This document shows positions 21,332 through 35,166 of a DNA stretch of 64,000 nucleotides, one piece after another. Position 1 is the stretch's first letter. Each line of letters begins with the position of its first letter. The stretch comes from Ctena decussata. Its lineage: Eukaryota; Mollusca; Bivalvia; Lucinida; Lucinidae. The stretch is taken from the NCBI GenBank assembly GCA_963989385.1, contig OZ022515.1:6976803-7040802 (forward strand). The letters are read 5' to 3'. Made by a program: the position numbers and the translations under genes. The notes under the pieces are model-generated. The model saw nothing but the letters and a program-made list of their open reading frames with translations. It did not search any database and was not told the DNA's origin.

Positions 21332-24046
21332 AGAAACTTACCCTGTATATACAATGCTTGTCTTAGGAAATATAGCATCTTAAAATGCAGGAATAGTCCC
21401 ATGATTTCAAATATTTTCACTTGAATGTTTATGAGTAAAAATAGTTGGGTTAAAACTTTAAATTATGCAATCCTTCTCAGTACATGAGTGGGACTAAATC
21501 ATAGGAATATTCCTGCAATTTTAAACTCCTTGTGAAAAGCAGAACGTTCCAATTAAACAAAGCCAAACTAATTTTATGAATATATATTTAAGGGGCAAAA
21601 TTATTAGTAATTTCTATCTTTCTCTAAAATTGCTGGAATATTCCAATGATTTCAATTATCTCGCAAATCATCAGACATAAACACTGATTTCTGTACTTAA
21701 ATCTAACAATTAGACGGTACTAAATACTTGGAATATTCCTACAATTTCACAGGAGTTGCCATTATTTGAAAGTTCAGGTAAAGTAAGATTGGCCATCTAA
21801 ATTAAATGAGCATATTTAAAGACTGAATCACAATTGGTAGTTTTTCTGAATGTTAAAATTGCAGGATTATTCCAATGATTTCAGTTTAAGATCAGACTTA
21901 TGATAGAAACAACTGAAATATATGATCCAAACCAACTGAGCTTAAGGTGCTTAAATCATAAGAATATTCCAGTGATTTCATACTCAGAATACGAAAAGTT
22001 TAATCAATCAAAGTTTAAGATAGAGATATATGATCTTAACCTAATATTTAGAAGGTGCTTAAATCCTAGGAATATTCCAGCAATTTCAAACACGAAATTG
22101 TTGAAAAGTTTAATCAGTCCAATTTCAAACAAAATCAAATAGAATTTGTGCCACTATAAAATTGCAGGAATATTCCAACAATTTCAGTTCATTGTCAGAC
22201 TATGATAGAGACATATGATCTTAACCTAATATTTAGAAGGTGCTTAAATCCTAGGAATATTCCAGCACTTTCAAACTCGGAACTGTTGAAAAGTTTAATC
22301 TGTCTAAGTTCAAACAAAATCAATGATTTTTTGGGGGGCCAGTTGAAAATAATAGCAGGAATATTCTAACAATTTCAGATTACAATCAGTCTGTATTATA
22401 GACAAATATGATCTTAACCTATTATTTAGAAGGCGCTTGAAACCTATGAATATTCCAGCAATTTCAAAGTCGGAATTGTTGAAAAGTTTAATCAGTCCAA
22501 ATTCAAACAAAATCAATGGTAATTTAGACACCTTAAAATTGCTGGAATCTTCCAACTATTTCGGTTAATTATCAGACTGTTTGATAGTGATACGTGTATT
22601 TTATCTAAACATAATACTTAAAAGGTGCTTAAATCCTAGGAATATTCCAGCAATTTTAGACTCGGAATTGTTAAAAAGTTTAATCAGTCCACGTTTTAAC
22701 AAATTTCATGATAATTTGTACCACTTCAATTCATTTGCAGGAATATTCTAACAATGTCATTTTATTATCAGACAGTTTGATAGCGATACGTAATCTAAAC
22801 GAAATATTATGAAGGTGCTTAAATCCTAGGAATATTCCTGCAATTTCATACTCGGAATTATTGAAAAGTTTAATGAGTCCAAGGTTAAACAAAATCAATG
22901 ATAATTTGTGCCACTCAAGAATTTCTGGAACATTCCAATAATTTCAGATTATTATCAGACTGTATGGTAGAACCATTGATATTTATCTTAACCTAATATA
23001 TAGAAGGTAATAAAATCCAAGGAATATTCCTGCAATTTGAAACTCGGTGTAATAGTTGAAGGTCAGGGTATTATGACAAATATGAAAAACATTCGAAAAA
23101 AATGTACATTTGAACCATTCTTTAATTGCTGGAATATTCCAATGATTTTAATCCTTTTAGAATCGAAGATTTTATTCATGTACATAAATCTAAAAATATG
23201 AAGGCATTTAAATGCTACCTTAATTCAATGAATACATACAAGAAGAAGATAAATGAATTTTAATTTGTGTATGTCAAACGTTGCAGGAGTATTCCAACGA
23301 TGTAAGTTTATTTTTTCAATGTTTGATCGACACAATGAGTAATGATCTTAAATCTACAAGTGAAAGGTGTTTAAATCATAGGAATTTTCCTGCAATTTCA
23401 AACTCATTGTCATTGTTGGAAATTCTGATGAAATCAAGCTCCCATCTTAATATAATGATCACATTTAATAAGCAAAATTAATTTACATGTCAACCATTAC
23501 AAAATTGCTGGAATATTCCAATTATTTTAATCTCTTTTTGTAACAAAGATTTGATTCATGTACATAAATCTAGGTGAAATAAAGTTATCAGATGTTTGGG
23601 GCTAACAATGAAATGATTTATTTCCTATAATCTACAAAGTTTGAAGGTGTTTAATCAATCTAAGTTTAAACAAAATCACTGATAATTTGTGCCACTCAAA
23701 CATTGTTGGAATATTTCAACAGTTCTAGTTTATTATCAGACTGCATAAAAACAACGATATATAATCTAAACCTTATATGTAGAAGGTGATGAAATCCTAG
23801 GAAACTTCCTGCAATTACAAACTATGTGTAACTGTTTAAAACTTCTAGTAAAATCAAACTCCCATCTTTGTGTAATGAATGTCTCAATCTTAATTTCAAC
23901 CATTTTAATATTGCTGGAATATTCCAACGATTTTAATTTTCAACATTCTCATTTTATTTTTACTGGAATGTCTGAAAGTAGCAATGATTTTATGTATGTT
24001 ACACTTAAAAATAAATCCTAGGAATGTTCTGCTATTTCAAGATCAA
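21332..24046 (-). repeat. Left arm of giant inverted repeat: ~187-bp tandem array with GGAATATTCC palindromes
   Basis: Array of diverged units, each with two GGAATATTCC-like palindromes (one in CCTAGGAATATTCCAGCAAT, one in TGCAGGAATATTCCAACAAT) plus GAAAAGTTTAATCAGTCCAA and ATATGATCTTAACCTA phrases. The whole array is the colinear reverse complement of 44,250-47,366; even unit-specific phrases such as GAGCTTAAGGTGCTTAAATC at 21,938 are matched. It starts at AGTAGAAACTTACCCTG and is cut off at 24,046 by a SINE. No real coding frames. Confidence 0.85.
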
Positions 24047-24252
24047 GAGGTCCCGGGCTCGATACCCGGTCCTGTCACTTGCTTTCGTTTTTCCTTCAAG
24101 AGTTACTGGCGAAAGCATGTGCACTTAGTTCTGGTTAACCGCTTAGGAGGTCTAAGCCTGCCCAGGAATAATGTCATTAGGTCAACTGTCTGTCCCGACA
24201 TAACCAGAGCTGTTTACCACGGGCGTAAAGCAACAACACAACAACAACAAAG
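24045..24252 (+). repeat. tRNA-derived SINE (family A), 5'-truncated, ending the left arm
   Basis: Starts within the tRNA-like head at AGAGGTCCCGGGCTCGATAC and continues through the family body (ACCGCTTAGGAGGTCTAAGC) to a CAACAACACAACAACAACAA tail. The first half of the tRNA head is missing. It sits exactly where the left arm stops matching the right arm, so insertion probably came with a deletion. Confidence 0.8.
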
Positions 24253-25150
24253 TCCGTTTCGTGTTATGCAAAACGGCGCACATCTAAATGAAATGAGAGG
24301 AAATCCGATGCCAAGCTTGTATGATAGCCCACTTGGCGAAACCCCCAAAACAGCCCTCTCCACCCCCTACCCACCCCCCAACTTCGAAATTGGGTTGGTC
24401 CACTCGGGCGATGGTGCTGCGTGTCTTTTGTTGCCTCCAGGGAAACAAACAGGAATTCACCAAAGTTGTTCTCCTTTATCAAAGTTGTGGATTCACTTTT
24501 AAGATTCGTCAGGATGAATAAAAGGTATTTGCGAATCAGTCGTAATATATATGTTAAAATTGTATATGATATGAAAACTGCCATAAAAGCTCTATGCTTG
24601 TAGCTTCTCGGATATATAGAATAGTCAGAAAATTGCAAAATGGGCCTTCAGGTTGTTGTGGATCAGCATAGCATGGATAAACAATGCTGAACTGCCGCCG
24701 ATAGTAAACAGGAGACATAAATATATTTACTCCAGATCACTAGGCAATAATTGGAATAGCTAAATTGTGAGGCTCATTGACATAATCCAGTAAAGCAACA
24801 AACAAGTAAAATTATTATATTTTTGTCATCTCACAAACATTATTTTTCTGCGTAATTGCCAAATGTCTTAACGGACCATTCCGTTAGTACTGTAAAGACT
24901 TTCATTAGAATTTTTTCTCTGAAGGTGAATGAGAAGTTTTTAAGCTTTCGAAGATATCGATGATTGTTTCTTTTTCTGTTTATTTACTTGAATTAAAAAT
25001 TTCATTATGTTATGCTACTAACTTTACCTGGGTGCAGTCGTCCCTTTTCCAATAATAAATGTTATTTAATTAATAAATATCATTCAGCTTTTGTAAATAT
25101 ACCGAACAAATGATCAGACCTGAATTCAGGCTACGGCTATTATATTACGT
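24253..25150. other. No gene seen
   Basis: A short C-rich patch (24,350-24,380) and AT-rich sequence. Overlapping frames at 24,264-24,638 on both strands have no recognisable content. Confidence 0.5.
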
Positions 25151-25969
25151 TATCTGATTAAAGAAACAGACCGCCTGCCAGATGATCATCTAATGAAAAA
25201 GATTTTTTGCAGCAAGGTTACCGTAAGTTTGCTGCAAGCTTACTGCAAAGAAAAAGATCGCAGCAAAAAGAATTACGACTTCGCAGGACATTGCGGCTAG
25301 CAGCGAACGTCTTGCGAATAACATCGCTGCTAGCTGCAAAGTCGCAACAGGTTCACCAGAGACTATCATAGTACATACACTTTGCTGCAAGGTTACAAGA
25401 AACTTGTAATTTTTACCACTTGTTTGCTGTAACTTCGCAGCAAACTTAGACTTATTGCATTGCATTGCCAAAGCATCACAGGAAACTTTGTTAAATTCAT
25501 CTCATCGCCAAAACATTGCAAGAAATTTAATCAAATTTATCTCATAGCCACAACATTGGGGAAAGTCTTTCTTCTGAATCCCTTTTATATATTCATTGTA
25601 TTTGTAGTATTTGTAAAATTTGTGCTATGTATAAAGTATGCGAATAAAATACTGTTTAAACCAACATTGGGGAAATCAGAAACAAATTCCATACTTTGCC
25701 TTATCATTGCAGGAAACCTCAAAGTAATTTTGTGGCAGGAAAGAGTACACTATTTTCTTTTGCTCTCAGCTTCTCCATTTACTAAAGCAAATATTAAAAC
25801 AAAGATAAATGTGGAATATTTTTAATATTGAATTAGGCAACTGACTTAGAATCCCACTGAATATAAGTCTAAAGTTGTGGAATCTTACTGAATAAATATT
25901 GTCCTAAAATGACAGAAACAGGATGATAAAAATTGCTTCATTTAACCTTTAAACTTTTCATTCAGTTGT

Positions 25970-26450
25970 ATCTGTTGAGTCCTTGTCTTTGCTTCTTCAT
26001 GGTGTTGAAATTTGATTTATGTGTTTACCGTGATGATTCATTGACGAGTTAGAGGGTTATCATGCGAACTGAACAACCAACTAAATGTTTTGTACACTTC
26101 AGAAACTGAGGGTGAGGTTGGGCCTGTAAAATCGATTTAAGCCCCCCAGTAATTCATTACTGACCGTTCCAAGGCGGTAGTTCTGTTGTGGTTCTTTGTT
26201 GCCTGTTTTTGGCGTCAGAGTTTCTGTGATGTTTTACCTTATGTATGTTATTATTATTTTTGGTTCGGTTTGGGTTGCTGAGTGGCCACCTTTTGGGAAC
26301 AAGCTGCTCACTCGGTTGGCCATATGTTCTCTGTATCTTGATTATTTGTAAGCTTAGTTGTTTCCAACTATGGTTTGAGGGCTGGATTTGGATTTTGATT
26401 GTTTCAGTTCCTGGTCTTTGCATACTTTTTACTTTTCTGTAACCCGGAAA
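25970..26450 (+). mobile_element. Retroelement 3' end, 5'-truncated copy
   Basis: Shares GACCGTGATGATTCATTGA-like sequence with 16,185-16,210. From TTCATTACTGACCGTTCC to CATACTTTTTACTTTT it is almost identical to 54,620-54,905. No coding frame is retained; frames on the two strands here repeat at 54.5-54.9 kb only because the DNA repeats. Confidence 0.7.
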
Positions 26451-27675
26451 TTTGAACACAAAACCTTATTACCACAGTTAAAGAAATATGAATGTACCCC
26501 AGGAATTTGAAAACAAAACCCTGTGTTAAAAAAACAACATGAATATTTTTTATAGAGTCAAAGGTCTGATGTTATTCCATTATCAATGCATAATTAGTAA
26601 CTGATAAGAACAGAGGAATAAATCACCAGGAAGTCTGCAGTTTATCAGATATTAATAAGTGTGACCCGTAAAGACACATACTTCAAAGACTCCCTTGTAG
26701 GGAAAGACAACCTGGACCATTAACACAATTACAATCTGTGCATAATTTTGTCCATTTTGTCTGTAGACACTCACTAATAGAGGTCAACATGGGTGTTATA
26801 TGAAAGGATAGTGTAACTTTTTGTCTCAAAATGGTTGGTAAATTCAAATGTTTAGTCATAAATATTAAAAGAAGGCTAAAGGTAAGACTTATTTTCGTAT
26901 CATTTTAGGACACAGTGCATGGAAAAGAGCAGATTTTGTATAGATCTGTAATTGGGGCTGCTGATATATTTGTGTATTATTTTGGAAAAATGCCATAATT
27001 AAGCAGGTATCTACTGAGAAAAAAGAGTAGTAATAATTCATTTATACGTATACAAATAACTGTTACAAAAATGACTTAATCATTATTAGTTTTAAGAAAC
27101 CTGGTACAAAAGTCTGTATTGTATATAATAGTTCCTAATGTTAAGCTGACAAATCTTAGTTAAAACAGACTTAAAGCCGTTTGTTATATCATGTTATATC
27201 ATGTAAAACTGCAGAATATTTAGAACAGTGGTTTTAATGCAGTACTGGGAACTTTTTATGTATCTTGTTTCTTTGGTGTATTTATGTCTAGAGACTATTC
27301 GTTAATTTATAGTTATATTGTCATTGTCGCACCTGCTTTAGCAAGGGGCGATATAGGAGTTCATTTTCTTTGAAGGGCAAATCATTTTACCGTAAAAATT
27401 CTAAACATTGGATCAGATAGGTCTGAGCAAACAGTGCAGTGCTTCTGGAGGAGCAGTCTGATCAGACCCTGCAGTGTTAGCAATTCCATCTGCATCTTTA
27501 AGATGCATTACTGTACTGAAATAACAAGAAGTTGCTGGTATTTTTTAGCAGTAACTAAGTAACTAGCTGTTACTTTATAATTTTAGGTGTCCTAATTTTC
27601 AGGATTTTTATGGTACCATATAAGATTAATTGTGTGTTTGTATTTCAAGTTTCATAACCATGTGCCCCCTCCCCC

Positions 27676-27680
<5 letters not shown>

Positions 27681-27740
<60 letters not shown>
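27681..27740. repeat. (CA)n microsatellite
   Basis: About 30 uninterrupted CA units. Generates meaningless Thr-His and Cys-Val frames on the two strands. Confidence 0.95.
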
Positions 27741-27742
<2 letters not shown>

Positions 27743-28419
27743 AACGTATCCATGGCCGCATGACGGGGCATTGTTCGTCCGTCTGTTCCCCACATGGAAG
27801 CCTTTTGGGAGGGCCTCGTATATGGAGCTGCTCATGAATATTCATAATGCTACTCATTTCACAGATAGATCACTTGGTAATTAAAAATGCAGGGATGTTC
27901 CGGCGAAGCTTACAGCAGCTTTGCAGCAATCTGCGTGAATATTCATTATTAAGAGTTCCAAGTTTAGAAGATAACCAGGTGCCATATAAGGAGTCGCGAT
28001 GTTCTGGCAAAGTTCGCCACATCATCACCAGAATGTATGAATATTCATTATGGTTCGGGAAATTCTGGCAAAGTAACAGCGAAGTTTGCCACAACATCGC
28101 AGTAACCCATATTTGGAAAAGGGGCGTTGCCAAAGCATCATCACAGAATTATAATGAATCAATTACTTTTTTGCAACCTTGCAGCAAACTTCATTTGCAT
28201 AGTAAAACATTGCTGCAACCTTGCAGCAAACCTCATTTGCATGGTAAAACGTCGCTGCAACCTTGCAGCGAAGTTTGCAGTAAACTTGCAGCAACCTTAT
28301 AGTAGCTTTGCAACTGTGTTCGCAGGAGGCCATTTTTTTTCCATAAGGGTTAACAGCACGCGCCGCAAATACTGTTGATCGGATCATCTGTTTCAATAAA
28401 CACAGGACAGAAGGCAAGT

Positions 28420-29500
28420 ATCATGAATCATCACAATCTGTCAATAATCGGCTGCTAATATTGCGATATTTAAAATATATCCAGTCATAGTCCGGAATAT
28501 TTACGAGTAATGTAAGGTAAGGTAATATCTGTTTGTTTCGGCCTTTGTCCAAATTATATGACAGACCATTAGCCAAGGTTCCAATCCGATCATTTTTATA
28601 TATAATTTTCAGAGAGAGAGAGAGAAAGAGAGATATAGTCGACTATCTACGTGTAGTTTCAAATAACCAAAAATTTTAGTTTATCAAAACGGTGCGCATT
28701 CGTTTTAAAATAATGAAGTTTGGTCTCTCAGCAATGCTGACCGTTGCTTGCTGATCTAGGTCTGTGTTTGTTTGCATGTGTATAATTTTAAAGCTCTATC
28801 CAAATATGTGTGTTAATTCTACCCAAAGGTAGTTTGTATTATTAAGCAGTTGTTGGTTTATTCCCTGCTGATTATCATTCTGCGGATTTTAATTATCATA
28901 GGAAATAATATAAAATGTCATAAAATTAATGATTTTAATTTCGGAATCAACAGAATTACCAGAAGCAATGAAAAAAAATCTGCAAATGTTCATTGTGTTG
29001 AAGCGAATGAATCAAACTGCTGACATCAGTGACAATTACTGACGATTCTTGACGTCTTGATGACGTTCCTTGGCGTTACACATTGTAACGTCTGTTCTTC
29101 ACTATGAAGTCGTCTGGAAACGCGCATTCCCTTGTTTTACAATTAAGAATATTCGCGCAATCATGCACGCGCAGACGAAAACGTTGAAATTGAAGGACAA
29201 GAATATTTTGTTCAACAGTTTTGAATGTTAAATTACAGATAGTTCAGCTGTAGTAGTGTATATTATTGAGAACTAACTCATTATTTACCTGTCAGTAATA
29301 ATTTACCTGTCAGTAGACAAATAAATAACGCTTCGCGCTCGTAATGTGACCTACTTGACAACTTATTTCAAACAGTGATCATTACTTGGCGATTTACTGC
29401 TAGAGCCGCTCTATATCTTAAAAAGTCTCCTCAGTACTTAGAGGTAAAAGCGCCTATACGCGTATCGTCTTTTTACTTTGGTGGTAAAATATGAGTTGAT
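28420..29500. other. No gene seen
   Basis: Contains a short (GA)n run at about 28,611-28,635, a GTCATG/TGACG-rich patch near 29,035-29,075 and otherwise plain AT-rich sequence. Confidence 0.5.
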
Positions 29501-29506
29501 AATAAA

Positions 29507-29770
29507 AAGCGCTGTGGTCGAGTAGTTAGATACGCTCGGTTATGGCGCAGGAGGTCATGGGTTCGAATTGGAAACGGCCAATTGCCGACTGGAAAATTCT
29601 TTGACAACCAAGCAGTAAATGGACAATTCTTTCGAATCAGGGAAGGACAAAGCAGCGAAAGGAGAGGGATGGGTTCCGCATGCAAATGCTGTGCCAAGGA
29701 TATAGTGGGCTTATAAGCTCCACTATACGCTCCACTGCCCTTACGGCCACTCCTGGCCTTTACCTTTCAT
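29507..29770 (+). repeat. tRNA-derived SINE (family B)
   Basis: Head AGCGCTGTGGTCGAGTAGTT with A-box-like TGGTCGAGTAGTTAG and B-box-like GGGTTCGAATT at 29,559. A body unrelated to family A contains the small hairpin ATAGTGGGCTTATAAGCTCCACTAT. A true tRNA is excluded because the 3' acceptor half does not pair. Confidence 0.65.
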
Positions 29771-31204
29771 ACTGAATCAGATCACTGACAAGTTTGTTTT
29801 GCAAAATGGCAGTGCATATAATTACATTAACAGGTGTTCGTTTGCATTCTGTTTTCACACTGACATTGAACCATATATTATGTGAATGAACCCTATCAGT
29901 GTCATGTATTTCCAGCCTCCCCTTTTCTGTTTTCTCTCTACATGTTTTTTTTTCTCCTCTCTGTATGTCAGCCTGTTTTAGTTTCTGTTTCTAAAATGTA
30001 AGTCTAAATTCTTTTGTCACAGTCGTCATGACATCCTGCTCATATATAACAATGTTGTTATCTGAGCTAGATTAATAAAAGTCTTTGTGACATGAAGTCT
30101 TATTTGTTTTTCTGGTACCCTGCCGACCAATGCAATGAAAACAGAAGCGAGACAATGAATTGGGAGCCACACTTGTACATTGTGTTTTTACCATTTTTAT
30201 ACAACGCTTATTACATCGCAAATAGGACATCTTTGTTGCCAGCTAAAATTTGTCACTTTCTGCAAGAGAAATTTAGTGACGTTTCCACTGTTTAAAAGCC
30301 GACGAATTACATTCATTTACAGTGATAAAATTGTAGTGAGAAGGTGACAGCGATACAATACCACTGGCAGTGCAATTCATCCTTGTTCCAGTCTTTTATA
30401 TTACGTTTACCTATTTAATGAATAGATTAAGCAGTTTGAAAAAAATGTATAGAATAAATAAAATAAAAAAAAAGAAAGAAAGAAAATAACCAGGCTGGAA
30501 CCAGGCTAAGAGCAAAGATGTTTCTTCCTGAAAACCATATCACTGCCTTTGAGAGAAGGTACCCGATAAGCACACTGAGAAGTTAAAGATGTTGTTTCAA
30601 TGTTTTATAACCATTTTGTAATGATTTGATGCACTTTATTTTGTTGCATGTTCAAACAATAAGCCAGTCGATTTCTGTTTTCGAAAGATTGGTCGGGCAT
30701 ATTCTTCCTTGACCTAGAATTCTCACACACGTATTTTGTATGTGTTTTCTTTTCAACGGCCTGAGGGCGCAGCTACACTACAGTCTGAGAGTAGTCAAAA
30801 ACACATCTGCCGTTATCTTGGGTATTATATCACATTACCGGATTAAAGAAATGGGTCGCACCTCGACGCGTTCCGCTGACTGATTTTCAGATTAACTGTT
30901 TTAATAAACACACCAATCTGCTGCAAGGGAAGATGTATCCTGCCTCTGCAAACTAGGAATATATATTTCCGGGACTGCGATGCGCAAAGTACCGTAGGAG
31001 TTCTCACTTTATGGCGCATAGTGCGAATTCTTACCTTGCGCAAAGCAAGAATCGGGATCAACTGAGAATTAGGGTAAGTGCTAAGCAAGTGCCTTTTAAT
31101 CATATAGTGACCATACGCAAAGTAGTACGAAAGTTAAAATAGATTTTTCTGAGCCGGTCTAAAACGCTGAACTTCTTTCAGGACACATATACTGAAATCA
31201 ACAA
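29771..31204. other. No gene seen
   Basis: Low-complexity T/C-rich patch (29,920-29,980), A-rich patch (30,460-30,485), and a GCAA-rich foldback near 30,970-31,045 (TTGCGCAAAGCAAG). No exon is supported. Confidence 0.45.
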
Positions 31205-31400
31205 CTTGCTGATCAGCGATTGATTGATTGATTGTTTGGGTTTGACGGCCCTTTGAGACAGTATTGCAGTCATATCGAGCCATCTCTCAGAGAGAGGGAG
31301 AAACCACAGACGAGTGAAAAAATGTCCAAACAACTCCAATCACAGTAGGCCCTTGCCCTACCATGTTTCAAATCAGTAAGACGCCCCGGAACTGGAAGTT
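31205..31400 (-). repeat. Retroposon with (AATC)n 3' tail, minus strand
   Basis: On the minus strand it reads TAGGGCAAGGGCCTACTGTG ... GAGAGATGGCTCGATATGAC ... TCAAAGGGCCGTCAAACCCA and ends in AAACAATCAATCAATCAATC. The plus-strand copy at 34,057-34,240 aligns over its whole length. The simple-repeat tail is typical of LINE-mobilised SINEs. Confidence 0.6.
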
Positions 31401-34050
31401 CTATACAGCACCATCGCATCACCCGACCAGTCCCTGCTGATTAGCGAAATAAGGCTGAAAAACTGATTTGCTGAACACAAATGAGGTTATTTATCAATAA
31501 CAAACAAGTACTTATGGATTATATCATTTGTATTTTGAAGCTTATTGAAATAAACTTAATTTCAACATCGGCGCGTGTTTTCAGCTAGATATAATAGGGC
31601 CGGCAATGGACTGACATATTTTGGCACTGTTCATTTTTATTTATTTATTTTTTATTCATTTACTTGACTTGACTAACAATAATAAATAAAAATAAGTTTT
31701 TGAATAGTTGTTTGTAACAACTACAAACTAAGCCCTACTTATCGGTTACAGTAAATGGCCAATAGTTTTGATTTACCGTAACTGCCCCAGATATTCGGAC
31801 AGTGTACTGATATTATAAATATTTGTGCGAAGAACGGAAGGCTGTTAATATTTTGTTATGAGAAAAATATCCTTTATATACCTTTTACTCGTCACTGATC
31901 CAACTGAAACAATGTATTTGCTTCTACGTCAGCAATGTAAAGATACCTGACTTGAATTCACTTCCATCGTTTGTTCAAATTATATAACACATTTCTTAAT
32001 CGATTAATCAACGTCGTGGGTCGCTGTTTAATCGATAGTGCCTTTGTTTATTTAACATCACACCAAAGTTAATCGTTTTATTATCAATCGATGTCGTGTT
32101 TCGCTGATTAATCGATATGACAAATACTGTTCGTATGAGTATATATTGTTTGTTTTATCCCTGATCGCTAACTCTAAAGATGCATGGAACTTACGTTCTG
32201 ACGCCTTTGAGACTCATTTCTGACATTGTTGCCGAAAAACAAAATCCAGTTCCAACAGTCCATCTGTTCTGGTCATCAAATTCTTTTAACAAGTGTTATT
32301 GTGCTTGAATAATCCCGCAAATGGTCTTGATTGTGGCAAGTGTGAATGCATTCAATATTTTTTCGTGCGTGTTTTCGAAAACCAAGAAAAAAAAAAAAAA
32401 AAAAAACATGCAAAAACCGTGTAACATAGAGGGAAACTTGGTCTGACTGTAAATATTGCATTTGGCTTCTTGTCGGACTATCCGGCCAATGTGCATACAG
32501 CCTGGCAAATAATACCTAAACAATGCCGGAAAAGGTTTCTTTGGAAGCAACACCCTTTTCTCAAAATATTTTTAAACAGGCTCCTTGTTGGACAATGACA
32601 AATACTCTACTCAAGGCGATGAATGATAGCCATCGTCTCTATATTCTACTTTTATCATATATTCAAAATCAACGGCATTTTGAGACAGTATTTCAGTCTA
32701 TATCGGGCCGCAGTATAGCAGGTAGGAAAGCAGGATGACTCAGTAACTTTTTAAAACTGCTTTATAAGAAAATGACGGATATTTTATTAGAATGTTTAAA
32801 TCATGATCATTTACAATAACGACACTGTACTGACAAAATGGCATAGAAGACATGATAAAGTTATGAATTAGTACAACTGAAGCAGTAATGGAAAAGTTTA
32901 AAGGCATATAATTAGAATATCGAAAAGAAAAGAAAATTTGGCGGAGAAGGTGTTTATCTCGAAATGACAAGCTCGCTCAGCGTGCAAAATAACGTTGTTT
33001 CAACGTTGATATATAGATGCTATAAAATATTATTACAAACGCATTAAACAAGTCGAAGCACAAATATATGTTTTCTTTTCTTATAATTGCCAATAACTGA
33101 CTGGTTCCCAGTCTGTAATGCATAAAAATGTCCCAACACAAAGCGTCGAGACAGCTTCGTGTCAACGTAGCTGTAAAAACCATTGCATCAATGTTGAAAC
33201 AACCAAACAACCAAACGCGGCATCTTTGCTATTCAGTGGAAAACAACTACATCTGATTGTCCTGAAAACACTTAGCAAGCTCTGAAACATGGCCTTGCAA
33301 GGATTCCTTTTAATGGAATTGTAGGAATAGCAGTCATGCTGTATATGTCTGACGTCCACACTGTGTCTGATAAAATTGAAACGGCTATAACCAGCGAAAT
33401 GATTTAGCTTCCAGTCAGAAGCCTCATTACTCATACAGTTTATTGTGTTGTTATGGAGATTGGCAATGTAATACATTCATCAACTACGTAATCGTCTGCA
33501 CCTAGAATGATCGTTGTCGCGTGTCGTTTTTTTTTTAGCACAGTCTTCTAGTGTATTCGATGCCGCGTGTCGATAATTGATCGCAATTCTTTCGCTGTTA
33601 CCCGATTAAGTGTAACTCAGTTAGCTAAGAAAAACAAGTAGAAACAGAATGCAAATACTATGTGAGACGGGGGATATTAAAAGATCACATGGTTTTAAAG
33701 CACGCGTATTGGTATTTCTTCCAGAAAACACTGTTTATAACATCAAATCTTGGGCTATTATGTTGATCTAAATATCCTATAAGTTAAACGCCTAAATTCT
33801 GAACCCACCGGCAAAGGACTAAACTACTTTTTGAGTCTTTAAGTGGGCGGGGCTACTATCTTATTGATAAGATTAGTCCCAAGCAGTTAGTTTGTCTAAT
33901 CAAATGTCAAACATTCCACAGGTAAATTCTTCTTCGCCAATCACAACCAATCAGATTAGAGTATTGAAATTTTATGTCCTATTGAAGACTTTTACCCTTA
34001 AGTGTCCAGGGAAATACTGAGAAATGTGTGTGTATATTACAACTAACGTG
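31401..34050. other. No gene seen
   Basis: AT-rich with a poly-A run at 32,385-32,405 and a fragment like the (AATC)-tailed retroposon around 32,665-32,730 (TTTTGAGACAGTATTTCAGT). ATCGATTAATC-type words recur at 31,995-32,115. Short frames have no recognisable domains. Confidence 0.45.
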
Positions 34051-34056
34051 TATAAC

Positions 34057-34240
34057 TGCCAATGCCGGGGCGTCTTACTGATATAGAACATTGTAGGACA
34101 GGGGCCTACTGTGATTGCAGTAGGTACGGGTGGTGGTTTTGGACATTTCTTCTCTCGTCTGTCGTTTCTCTTCTTTCTCCCTCTCTCTGGGAGATGGAAA
34201 TACTGCCTCAAAGAGGCGTTAAATTCAAAACAATCAATAC
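34057..34240 (+). repeat. Retroposon with AATC-like tail, plus strand
   Basis: Matches the minus-strand copy at 31,205-31,400: GTAGGACAGGGGCCTACTGT, CATTTCTTCTCTCGTCTGTC, CTCTCTGGGAGATGG, CTGCCTCAAAGAGGCGTTAA and tail CAAAACAATCAATACATCAA. Overlapping frames are spurious. Confidence 0.6.
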
Positions 34241-35160
34241 ATCAATCTCGTAACGACGTTACCTCCTGCACTACAGCGGAACGTATCCATAGCCGCAATA
34301 ACGTTCGTCCGTCCATTACTGAGGACAGCCACCTAATTATGCCCTTTATAGTCCACCTAGGCATTTGAATAAAGCGTTAATATATAAAAAAAAGACTTGG
34401 TCACGTCTTTCTTTTATTTAGATATAAGTAAGAACGTATTGTACGGTCAATACTTTCAGTTTCCTTTCCGTAAAACTACAACCATAAATTAAAAAGACTC
34501 GTGGATATAAACAAAATACATGTATGTGTCAGTCATAGAACATATCAATTAAAGAAATTTACTTATTTTCTTCCATAAGCTCCGAATGCATGTAGCATTC
34601 TCTATCTTCAGTTACCTTTAAGATATCTATAAAAGTCACTGCTACCGGGGCTCCATTACTCCTCTGGGCAAACACTTTTAGTTAAGTCCCTGAGCCTAAA
34701 AATCCGAATTCTACAGCCTGCACACATGCGGAATATTAATATTTGGCAGTTCACTTAAAGGCCATAGTTTCGTTAATGTAAATGACCGTGACTAGCCAAC
34801 TTTAAACATAGAAATATTCTTGATTTTCATATAACACGGGGGTAATACCATTATCGCTACCTGTGCTTTCGACCGAGACGGTACTATACAAAGTGGCTGT
34901 CGACCGAGTATAACGGATTTCGACCGAGTAGTACTGCGGTCGACAGAGGTTTTTGAGCTAGCTAGGTAAGTTGCGGTCACGTTTTTGCTTTAGATATTCA
35001 CGAAATTCGAACATTTCTCGTCCAGGATAGTCGTCCATGAAGTAATTGATGCTGCACACGTAAGATGATAAAATGTAATATGTTGCTCGGGATGTCGAGG
35101 TTGAGAGATAATGTCAACTACTACTACAAAAATTATATGAGATACAGGGCTCTGAAACCA
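34241..35160. other. No gene seen; cluster of TCGACCGAG words
   Basis: At 34,868-34,955 the word TCGACCGAG (or its inverse) recurs four to five times with TAGTACTGC/GTACTATAC between, giving local hairpins. Otherwise AT-rich, with no exon supported. Confidence 0.45.
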
Positions 35161-35166
35161 GGTTAA

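Larger units (their letters stand above)
25155..28410. mobile_element. Possible DNA element with TTGCAGCAA-rich inverted ends
   Basis: About 25,196-25,450 is rich in GCAGCAA / TTTGCTGCAA words, and about 28,160-28,330 carries the same words inverted (ACCTTGCAGCAAAC with CATTTGCATAGTAAAAC). Outside these, TTAAAGAAACAGACCG..AGATGATC at the left and GGATCATCTGTTTCAATAAA at the right also look inverted. I infer one ~3.2 kb non-autonomous element, later invaded by a retroelement tail (25,970-26,450). A smaller relative may be at 30,830-31,120. Boundaries are approximate. Confidence 0.4.

Noticed and set aside
27626..27884. His-Thr and Cys-Val frames
   Set aside because: Translations of the (CA)n microsatellite.
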